A DNA stretch of 5,006 bases from SAR116 cluster bacterium. GTDB lineage: Bacteria; Pseudomonadota; Alphaproteobacteria; Puniceispirillales; GCA-002684695. Of the stretch, positions 1-5,006 are shown in pieces. The DNA is taken from assembly GCA_002684695.1 (NCBI GenBank), contig NYVQ01000012.1:1-5006 (forward strand), read 5' to 3'. The notes under the pieces were generated by a model, which worked only from the letters and a program-made list of their open reading frames with translations, had not been told where the DNA came from and did no database searches. The position numbers and the translations under genes were made by a program. The first letter of the stretch is position 1, and each line of letters opens with the position of its first letter.

Positions 1-130
1 CTATGTTAAAATTTCAGAAATGAATGGTATAATCAAAAAATATATTCTACCATTTCCCATAAAATTAAAAATGGAAAATGAAAAATTTTTTATTGATGAA
101 TTGAAAAAATTTTTAGATGAAAAAAATTAA
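1..130 (+). CDS. lpxK: Tetraacyldisaccharide 4'-kinase (LpxK), C-terminal end only
   Basis: This is the last 42 codons of a gene that enters from the left edge; the first complete codon is at base 2 and the TAA stop is at 128-130. The visible peptide opens with YVKI and continues through a short ILPFPIKLKME strand to the end at FLDEKN. LpxK proteins carry a conserved TEKD(Y/A)VK stretch near the C-terminus, followed by a hydrophobic strand with a proline and an acidic helix, and this tail matches that pattern. Base 1 (C) would fit the third base of an Asp codon before YVK. LpxK phosphorylates the 4' position of the lipid A disaccharide at the inner membrane. The frame overlaps the next gene, a lipid A acyltransferase, by 14 bases, which suggests one operon and supports the call. 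The kinase domain and Walker motif lie outside the window, so the assignment rests on the tail and the context. Confidence 0.8.
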   Translation, partial: YVKISEMNGIIKKYILPFPIKLKMENEKFFIDELKKFLDEKN

Positions 131-992
131 AAAAATAATGGAAAGAATATTATTTGAACCTTTACAAGGTATTTTAGCTATATTTCTTTTTTATTTTTTT
201 TCATGTTTAAAACCTGAAACTGCTAGTTGGTTAGGGGGAAAATTAGCTTTAATTTTATCTCCAATTGTTCCTCAAAACAAAAGGGCTTTAGATAATATAC
301 GATTAATTTACCCTAAATTAAATAAATCTAAACAACACAAAATACTTTATGAAGCTATTGAGAATCTTGGACGGAATGCAGGTGAGTACCCCCATTTGGG
401 CAACATAGAGAAGTTTATTACATTAAAGGGCAAAGAAAATCTACCTGATAATTCAGATGCATTTATATTTGTTGCTGCTCATCTAGCAAACTGGGAATTA
501 ACTCCCTATCCTGGAGTATCAATAAATAGACCTATTATGAGAGTTTATAGAAAATTAAACGCCCCTTTAGCAGAATGGATATTGAGAAAGAAACAGTCAC
601 CTTTACCTGGTGAGGTAGTGCCAAAAGGAAACAAGGGGGCTATTAAAATGTTGTCAGTTCTTCGTTCTAAAGGAATTGTTCTTCTTTTATCAGATCAAAG
701 ACTTAACACCGGAATAAAAATTGATTTTATGGGGAAACCAGCAAATACTCTTACGTCTCCTGCAGTTATGTCACTGAAATTGAAATGTCCGATAATACCA
801 CTTCAAATTATTAGGAAAAAAGGCAGCTTTTTTGACATTGTTATACATCCAAGAATTGATCTAGATAAATTTAAAGGTGACAAGGAAACAAAAATTAAGA
901 ATATTATGCTGGAAATAAACAAGGTTATTTCGTCTTGGATAAATGAGCACCCTGGTCAATGGTTTTGGCATCATAGAAGATGGAAAGTTTGA
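117..992 (+). CDS. lpxL: Lipid A biosynthesis acyltransferase, LpxL/HtrB family
   Basis: This 291-residue protein is close to the usual length (about 290-310) of the family that adds secondary acyl chains to Kdo-lipid A at the inner membrane. A hydrophobic N-terminal segment (about residues 16-32) would anchor it in the membrane. The catalytic HX4E motif is seen as HLANWE (H122, E127). Further family marks are SDQR at 192-195 and the C-terminal QWFWHHRRWK (281-290). The sequence does not show whether it acts as LpxL or LpxM, or which acyl chain it uses; the symbol reflects the family and the position right after lpxK. The chosen ATG overlaps lpxK by 14 bases. No Shine-Dalgarno sequence precedes it, and a second Met at codon 8 (base 138) is a possible alternative start. 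Translation is probably coupled to lpxK. The gene ends 9 bases before the convergent xseA stop. Confidence 0.92.
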   Translation: MKKIKKIMERILFEPLQGILAIFLFYFFSCLKPETASWLGGKLALILSPIVPQNKRALDNIRLIYPKLNKSKQHKILYEAIENLGRNAGEYPHLGNIEKFITLKGKENLPDNSDAFIFVAAHLANWELTPYPGVSINRPIMRVYRKLNAPLAEWILRKKQSPLPGEVVPKGNKGAIKMLSVLRSKGIVLLLSDQRLNTGIKIDFMGKPANTLTSPAVMSLKLKCPIIPLQIIRKKGSFFDIVIHPRIDLDKFKGDKETKIKNIMLEINKVISSWINEHPGQWFWHHRRWKV

Positions 993-1022
993 TATTTATA
1001 CTTAATTTAATTTTATATCAAA
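988..1022. repeat. Inverted repeat over the convergent lpxL/xseA stops, possible bidirectional terminator
   Basis: TTTGATAT at 988-995 and ATATCAAA at 1015-1022 form a perfect 8-base inverted repeat around a 19-base AT-rich loop. The left arm contains the lpxL stop and the right arm lies in the last codons of xseA, so the hairpin could form in either transcript. The position between convergent genes suits a shared terminator. Against this, the stem is almost all A-T with a single G-C pair, the loop is long, and neither side has a clean run of T residues. In sequence this AT-rich it may be chance. Confidence 0.3.
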
Positions 1023-2483
1023 AATCTTTGCTTTAGCTTTACCATCTTTAAATTTTAAATTCACAGTTTGACTAGTTCTTATTTTTTTTAGTTCAGAAAT
1101 CTTTTCACCATACTCATTTTCTATATAAACAAAACCTTTATCAAATAGATTTGACAAATTTTTATTTTGCAACAGTCTCAAAAGAGAATTTACTTTTTCT
1201 TCATGGATAAATAATTTATTTTGTAAATTAGTCTCAACCCTCAAATAATTTGAATAAACGTCTTTATTATAAAAATCTATAAATGAAATAATTGTTTTGG
1301 GACTGATATTCTTGTATATTTCGACAAACTTTAGGCGATTAGAATTTAATTTCATATCAATTAAATTTGAAACTTCATGAAGAAGTTTTTCAACTTCCTT
1401 TTCTATTTTATAAAAAAGGTTATCTGGACTGCCAAGTTTTGATTTTAAAGACAAATAATTTAAATTTTTATTAGATAGCAAACTATTTATTGAATTATTC
1501 TTTTCATTTATTCTCAAATCTAGCCTCTGATTTGGAAAGGATAAAAAGTTTTCCAATTTATCAAAATTTTTCTTTTGAAATAAAATTCTAGCTTTTTTCT
1601 CCTCAATTTTATTATAAATTGAATAATTAATTCTTTTTAAAAAGTCACTGATTTTTATTTTAATATCATCTTTGTTAGGAGTTACTATAACGGCAGCTTT
1701 TGTTGGGGTTGGGGCTCGAAGATCTGATACATAATCAATCAAAGTTGTATCTGTTTCATGACCAATTGCAGAGACTACTGGAAGAGAACTTGCGAATACA
1801 GCTTTTATAATTTTTTCCTCATTAAATGCCCAAAGATCTTCAACGCTCCCCCCACCTCTTGCTATAATTAAAACATCTGGCTTAGTAATTTTATTTTTTT
1901 CTATATCGTTGAAATATTCTACAGCTTCAGAAATTTTATCAGCTGCTATACTTCCCTGAACTGGAACTGAATAAATTACAACTTTACATGGCCATCTACC
2001 CTGAATAGTTTCTATTATATCTTCAATGACTGATCCTTTAATACTTGTAATAACTCCGATGCACTCTGGGAAAGGTGGTAGGGGTTTTTTTTGATTTTCA
2101 CTGAAATAACCCTTTGAAAAAAAATATTTTTTCCTCTCCTCTAGCTGTTTTAAAAGCGCGCCCTCTCCAGCATGCTCAATTTTTGATACATTAATTTGAT
2201 ATGATGATCTGCCTGGGTAAGTAGTTAACCTCCCACTACAAATGACCTCAAGTCCTTCCTCTGGCATTAATCCAATATTAGACAAACTCCACTTCCAGAC
2301 AGTGGCATTAATTAAGGATGTTTCATCTTTCAAAGAAAAATAAACATGTCCAGAAGAAGGAAAACTGGGTTTAGATATTTCACCTTTAATTTTGATATAT
2401 TCGAATGAATTCTCAATTGTATTTTTTATTGCCTGGGACAACTCTTTAATATCCCAGACTTTTGAATTAGATATATCTGTCAT
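1002..2483 (-). CDS. xseA: Exodeoxyribonuclease VII large subunit (XseA)
   Basis: XseA is the catalytic subunit of exonuclease VII, which degrades single-stranded DNA from both ends into oligonucleotides together with several copies of the small subunit XseB. The 493-residue product has the family architecture: an N-terminal OB-fold (about residues 5-105, with GHVYFSLKD and YPGRSSYQ), a catalytic core from about 120, a long charged helical region (about 270-440) that should form the coiled coil binding XseB, and a C-terminal segment (about 446-490). Core motifs are intact: KPLPPFPECIGVITS (133-147), RGGGSVEDLWAFNEE (209-223) and GHETDTTLIDYVSDLRAPTP (241-260). D155, R209, H242 and D245 correspond to residues known to be needed in E. 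coli XseA. xseB is not in the window. The start at 2483 gives a normal N-terminus (VWDIKELSQAIKN) but has no Shine-Dalgarno sequence. The gene faces lpxL tail to tail and has its own 182-base upstream spacer. Confidence 0.97.
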   Translation of the reverse strand: MTDISNSKVWDIKELSQAIKNTIENSFEYIKIKGEISKPSFPSSGHVYFSLKDETSLINATVWKWSLSNIGLMPEEGLEVICSGRLTTYPGRSSYQINVSKIEHAGEGALLKQLEERKKYFFSKGYFSENQKKPLPPFPECIGVITSIKGSVIEDIIETIQGRWPCKVVIYSVPVQGSIAADKISEAVEYFNDIEKNKITKPDVLIIARGGGSVEDLWAFNEEKIIKAVFASSLPVVSAIGHETDTTLIDYVSDLRAPTPTKAAVIVTPNKDDIKIKISDFLKRINYSIYNKIEEKKARILFQKKNFDKLENFLSFPNQRLDLRINEKNNSINSLLSNKNLNYLSLKSKLGSPDNLFYKIEKEVEKLLHEVSNLIDMKLNSNRLKFVEIYKNISPKTIISFIDFYNKDVYSNYLRVETNLQNKLFIHEEKVNSLLRLLQNKNLSNLFDKGFVYIENEYGEKISELKKIRTSQTVNLKFKDGKAKAKIFDIKLN

Positions 2484-2665
2484 TAAATTTATTTAAGTTC
2501 TTAAGTCTTTTGTTTTTATATAAGATTAATATTATTAAAATAAATTAACCATAGTCTTAAATTTTTTATATATATTTATTATAAATTTTGAGAATGAAAT
2601 ATAATAAAATGTAACTTGATAATCAGTTATTTAGTTCATAAAAATAAATTTAAGTATATATATTT
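2484..2665. other. AT-rich spacer between tadA and xseA, presumed to hold the xseA promoter
   Basis: This is the only sizeable non-coding stretch in the window, 182 bases and almost entirely A and T. Since tadA ends at its right border and xseA starts at its left, an xseA promoter is expected here on the - strand unless the two genes are read through together. TATATAA on the - strand near 2517-2523 could be a -10 box, but there is no convincing -35 partner and such strings are common at this composition. A weak hairpin (TAACT 2612-2616 with AGTTA 2625-2629) is the only structure I noticed. No open frame of useful length, tRNA or riboswitch is visible. Confidence 0.4.
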
Positions 2666-3130
2666 TTAAGTTCTAAGTTTTTTAAAAAATTTTTTTAATA
2701 ATGAGTTACAATCTGATTCTCTAATTCCATCGTAAATTTCTGGTTTATGATTACAATACTGTTGATTAAAAATTTTTACTCCATTAGTAACAGCACCTCT
2801 CTGCTCATCGTAACATCCAAAATATAGTCTTTTTATTCTAGCATTTTGAATAGCTGATGCACACATAGAACAAGGCTCTAAAGTAACGTAAATATTACAA
2901 TTTTTTAAATATTTATTTTTAGTTTTTAAAGTTGCTTTCTTTATAGCTTGTATTTCAGCATGTGCCGTTGGATCTTTTTTTGTTTCTACCTGGTTAAATG
3001 CTTTTGCAATTAAATTTCCTTTTTCGTCTGTAATTACAGCTCCTACGGGAATTTCATTTTTTAAAAAGGCTTTTTTTGCCTCTTTAATTGCAATTTCCAT
3101 TGGGTAATTATTATTAGTAATTGTTTTCAT
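2666..3130 (-). CDS. tadA: tRNA-specific adenosine deaminase (TadA)
   Basis: TadA deaminates adenosine 34 to inosine in the anticodon of tRNA-Arg(ACG), letting one tRNA read several CGN codons; the enzyme is normally essential and acts as a dimer in the cytoplasm. The 154 residues form one zinc-dependent deaminase domain. The zinc and catalytic motifs are both present: HAE at 57-59 (H57 ligand, E59 proton shuttle) and PCSMC at 86-90 (C87 and C90 ligands). Other family marks are EIPVGAV (26-32), DPTAHAEIQAI (53-63) and the RIKRLYFGCYD strand (98-108). The HAE/PCxxC signature is shared with other nucleobase deaminases, but the TAHAE context, MCASAI and the length favour TadA over guanine or cytosine deaminases. 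The ATG at 3130 adds a short polar leader before a second Met at codon 11 (base 3100), which could also be the start. The gene is divergent from rluB. Confidence 0.96.
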   Translation of the reverse strand: MKTITNNNYPMEIAIKEAKKAFLKNEIPVGAVITDEKGNLIAKAFNQVETKKDPTAHAEIQAIKKATLKTKNKYLKNCNIYVTLEPCSMCASAIQNARIKRLYFGCYDEQRGAVTNGVKIFNQQYCNHKPEIYDGIRESDCNSLLKKFFKKLRT

Positions 3131-3177
3131 AAATTTAAAAGTTTATTTTTAGAAAACATAATTAATTATAAAATACT
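3131..3177. promoter_or_regulatory. Divergent tadA/rluB promoter region
   Basis: These 47 bases separate the start codons of two divergent genes, so promoters for both are expected in or just beyond them. On the - strand an exact TATAAT lies at 3170-3165, 34 bases before the tadA ATG. On the + strand TATAAA at 3167-3172 lies only 5 bases before the rluB ATG; if used, the rluB transcript would be leaderless or nearly so. The two boxes share bases, so polymerase could not occupy both at once. No good -35 element is seen for either, and at this base composition TATAAT-like strings arise readily by chance. The expectation of promoters rests on gene layout more than on the motifs. Confidence 0.35.
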
Positions 3178-3930
3178 ATGAAAAATAATAAATTAACAAA
3201 ATCAAATGAAACAGAAAGAATTGCAAAAAAACTATCTCGTGCTGGCGTCTGTTCTCGTCGTGAAGCTGAAAGATGGATTGCTGATGGAAGGATTAAAGTT
3301 AATAACGTTATTCTAAGTACACCCGCAACTAATGTATCTGAAAAAGATAAAATTTTAGTAGATAATATTCCTCTTCCTAAACCCTCGTTAACAAAAATAT
3401 GGAGGTTCCATAAACCCAAAGGTTGTCTTGTTACTGAAAATGACCCCAAAGGTAGAAAAACTATTTTCCAGATTCTCCCAAAATCACTACCCAGAGTAAT
3501 TAGTGTTGGTCGATTAGATTATGACTCAGAGGGGTTATTACTTTTAACTAATGATGGCGCAATTTCAAGGAAACTGGAATTACCTTCAACAGGTTGGTTA
3601 AGAAAATATAAAGTAAGAGTACATGGTATTGTTGATAAATCAGCTCTTTTAAAAATTAAAGACGGAATAAAACTAGATAACTTTAAAACTGGTCCCATTG
3701 AAGCAAGTTTAGAAATTCAGAAAGGAACAAATGCCTGGATACTTATTGGAATTCGAGAAGGGAAAAACAGAGAGATAAGGAGAATAATGGATCATTTAGG
3801 TTATCCAGTAAATAGATTGATCCGATTATCATACGGCCCTTTTCAACTAGGGAACTTAAAAAGTGGTGAAGTTTTAGAAATCAATAAAAATGTTATAAAA
3901 AATCAACTTGGCTTAATGCATAAAATTTGA
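3178..3930 (+). CDS. rluB: 23S rRNA pseudouridine synthase, RsuA/RluB family
   Basis: The protein converts a specific uridine to pseudouridine in ribosomal RNA, most likely position 2605 (E. coli numbering) of 23S rRNA if it is RluB. An N-terminal S4 RNA-binding domain is clear (about residues 13-65; KKLSRAGVCSRREAERWIADG at 17-37). The pseudouridine synthase domain follows (about 73-240), with the catalytic motif GRLDYDSEGLLLLTNDG (111-127, catalytic Asp D114) and the late motif REGKNREIRRIMDHLGYPV (193-211). The length of 250 residues is that of the bare enzyme core; it lacks the long basic C-terminal tail found in many alphaproteobacterial RluB proteins. RluB, RluE, RluF and RsuA share these motifs; the position beside tadA and rsmD favours RluB, but the exact target base cannot be read from the sequence. 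No Shine-Dalgarno sequence precedes the ATG. Its TGA stop overlaps the rsmD ATG by one base. Confidence 0.93.
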   Translation: MKNNKLTKSNETERIAKKLSRAGVCSRREAERWIADGRIKVNNVILSTPATNVSEKDKILVDNIPLPKPSLTKIWRFHKPKGCLVTENDPKGRKTIFQILPKSLPRVISVGRLDYDSEGLLLLTNDGAISRKLELPSTGWLRKYKVRVHGIVDKSALLKIKDGIKLDNFKTGPIEASLEIQKGTNAWILIGIREGKNREIRRIMDHLGYPVNRLIRLSYGPFQLGNLKSGEVLEINKNVIKNQLGLMHKI

Positions 3931-4499
3931 TGCGAATAATATCTGGAAAATATAAAAGAAAGAGACTTATTAGCCCAATGGGTATTTTAACTCGGCCTTC
4001 ATCAGATAGACTAAGAGAAACATTGATGAATATCTTAGAGGGTGGTAAATTTGGACACCCCTTAAATGCTAGTATTATAATTGATATTTTTGCTGGGACT
4101 GGTGCATTGGGGATTGAAGCAGCCTCAAGAGGCAAACCTAAAAAGGTTATTTTTATTGATAAAGATAAAAATGCCACAGAATTAATTAAAGAAAATATTA
4201 AAATTACTAACTCTCCAGAAATATTTCAAATAATGAATTCTGATATTTTTGATTTAGCAAAATGGGAAAATGATCCTGCGGAATTAGTTTTTATGGACCC
4301 TCCTTATTTTTCTAATTTTTTTTCAAAAACTCTTGAAAAGCTAATTGATTTCAATGCATTAAATCCCGGTGCGATAATAGTCTTAGAGGCATCTTCTAAA
4401 GAAAGAATTGAAAAGATTGAATTTTTTGAAGAACTCTCAGTAAAAAAAATTGGAAAATCATTAATAATTTTTTTAAAATATTCACCTTCTCTTAAATAA
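3930..4499 (+). CDS. rsmD: 16S rRNA (guanine(966)-N(2))-methyltransferase (RsmD)
   Basis: RsmD methylates the exocyclic N2 of G966 in 16S rRNA, near the P site, using S-adenosylmethionine. The 189-residue product matches the family length. It begins MRIISGKYKRKRL, the usual RsmD opening, and continues with TRPSSDRLRETLMNIL (21-36). The SAM-binding motif I is DIFAGTGALGIEAASRG (52-68), followed by an acidic strand end at FIDKDK (75-80). The catalytic motif for amino methylation is DPPY (123-126). I chose the ATG at 3930, which shares its A with the rluB TGA stop (TGATG). A TTG one codon upstream is in frame but adds only one residue and is unlikely. The overlap implies translational coupling with rluB, so two rRNA-modifying enzymes would be made together. 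The 3' end overlaps the convergent mutL gene by 18 bases. Confidence 0.95.
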   Translation: MRIISGKYKRKRLISPMGILTRPSSDRLRETLMNILEGGKFGHPLNASIIIDIFAGTGALGIEAASRGKPKKVIFIDKDKNATELIKENIKITNSPEIFQIMNSDIFDLAKWENDPAELVFMDPPYFSNFFSKTLEKLIDFNALNPGAIIVLEASSKERIEKIEFFEELSVKKIGKSLIIFLKYSPSLK

Positions 4500-5006
4500 C
4501 TTTTCAATATCACTTATTGATAACTTTATTGAAGTAGGTCTACCATGGTTACATTGGTTAGAGTTTGGTGTGGTTTCCATCTTTCTTAAAAGAGCATTCA
4601 TTTCTTCAATAGAGAGGTCTCTTCCTGAACGAACTGATCCATAACAAGAGATAGTTGAGATAACTGTATCTATTTTTTGATCAATACTATTTTGGCTGCC
4701 AGTTTCAAATAACTCTTGTGCCACATCTTTAATTAATTCTTGAATATTGGCTCCATTTAATAAATCAGGTACAGCCCTTATTAATACAGAATCATCTCCA
4801 AAAATCTCAATTTCAAATCCTATACTTTTAATGCTTTCAAAATTATCTACTACAACATCTAAATGAGCTGATGATAATTTTACAACTTCAGGTATTAATA
4901 AAATCTGTGATTCTATTTTATTATTTTTTCTTTGTAAGAGCATCTCCTCTTTAACAATTCTCTCGTGTGCTGCATGTTGATCAATTACTATTATTCCATT
5001 TTTTGT
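4482..5006 (-). CDS. mutL: DNA mismatch repair protein MutL, C-terminal part, 5' end beyond the window
   Basis: Only the last 174 codons are present; the frame is open to the right edge and the Met at 4943 is internal, because DQHAAHER lies upstream of it in the same frame. The part seen is the dimerisation and endonuclease domain. All motifs of the metal-dependent nicking site are visible: DQHA-x2-E-x4-E (DQHAAHERIVKE, 4982-4947), SCYGSVRSGR (from 4649), QCNHGRPT (Cys codon at 4553-4551) and the terminal FKRR matching the F-x-R motif. E. coli-type MutL lacks this site and relies on MutH, whereas this protein should itself nick the error-containing strand after MutS recognises a mismatch. The N-terminal GHKL ATPase domain lies outside the window. 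The SIEEMNALLRKMETTP stretch resembles alphaproteobacterial MutL. Its stop lies inside the 3' end of the convergent rsmD. Confidence 0.96.
   Translation of the reverse strand, partial: TKNGIIVIDQHAAHERIVKEEMLLQRKNNKIESQILLIPEVVKLSSAHLDVVVDNFESIKSIGFEIEIFGDDSVLIRAVPDLLNGANIQELIKDVAQELFETGSQNSIDQKIDTVISTISCYGSVRSGRDLSIEEMNALLRKMETTPNSNQCNHGRPTSIKLSISDIEKLFKRR

Noticed and set aside
2074..2130. Long T and A runs in xseA as possible frameshift sites
   Set aside because: The reading frame is continuous through conserved motifs on both sides. Such runs also occur in tadA and rsmD and simply reflect Lys and Phe codons in an AT-rich genome.
2612..2629. TAACT/AGTTA hairpin downstream of tadA as its terminator
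   Set aside because: The stem has only five pairs, one of them G-C, and on the - strand it is followed by just a short broken T stretch. That is too weak to call in AT-rich sequence.
3162..3449. Open frame on the - strand of 95 codons opposite the start of rluB
   Set aside because: It lies antisense to the well-supported S4 and catalytic domains of rluB, has no recognisable motif and no start signal. It is a shadow frame.
3927..3929. TTG as the rsmD start
   Set aside because: The ATG directly after it at 3930 overlaps the rluB stop in the common TGATG manner and gives the usual MRIISGK opening of RsmD.
3893..4177. Open frame on the - strand of 94 codons opposite rsmD
   Set aside because: It is antisense to the SAM-binding region of rsmD. 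Its hydrophobic content follows from the complement of AT-rich codons, and there is no domain or initiation signal.
4304..4513. Open frame on the - strand of 69 codons across the rsmD end
   Set aside because: It overlaps both rsmD and the end of mutL in another frame, and it shows no family features.
4508..4525. Small inverted repeats (TATCA/TGATA and CAATA/TATTG) near the end of mutL
   Set aside because: They are five-base arms inside the conserved mutL C-terminal coding sequence, compete with each other, and have no T run.
4482..4943. A short 153-residue protein starting at the ATG at 4943
   Set aside because: The same frame continues to the window edge and includes the DQHAAHER motif of MutL just upstream, so this Met is internal.

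Overview
The window is strongly AT-rich and densely packed. It carries seven protein-coding genes, all recognisable housekeeping genes, and the only non-coding stretch longer than 50 bases is a 182-base spacer. Three things point to an alphaproteobacterium with a small, AT-rich genome: the alphaproteobacterial look of the MutL C-terminus (DQHAAHER, CNHGRPT and the final FKRR), the grouping of tadA, rluB, rsmD and mutL, and the pairing of lpxK with a lipid A acyltransferase. A marine SAR11-like or similar streamlined lineage would fit. This placement is an inference from gene style and order and was not tested by a search.

Layout, left to right. The 3' end of lpxK (lipid A 4'-kinase) enters from the left edge and overlaps the start of an LpxL/HtrB-family acyltransferase. 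This is an outer-membrane lipid A unit on the + strand. It meets xseA (exodeoxyribonuclease VII large subunit, - strand) tail to tail across 9 bases, with a small inverted repeat lying over both stop codons. Upstream of xseA is the 182-base AT-rich spacer, then tadA (tRNA adenosine-34 deaminase, - strand). A 47-base gap separates tadA from the divergent rluB (23S rRNA pseudouridine synthase, + strand). The rluB stop overlaps the rsmD start (16S rRNA guanine-N2 methyltransferase). rsmD runs tail to tail into mutL (- strand) with an 18-base overlap, and mutL leaves the window at the right edge.

The genes fall into three themes: lipid A assembly (lpxK, lpxL), decoding and ribosome modification (tadA, rluB, rsmD), and DNA repair (xseA, mutL). 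All key catalytic motifs that can be seen are intact, and I see no pseudogene, mobile element, CRISPR array, tRNA or rRNA. I found no previously undescribed system. The observations worth a second look concern compact gene arrangement, initiation without Shine-Dalgarno sequences, and a MutL that carries the intrinsic endonuclease site.
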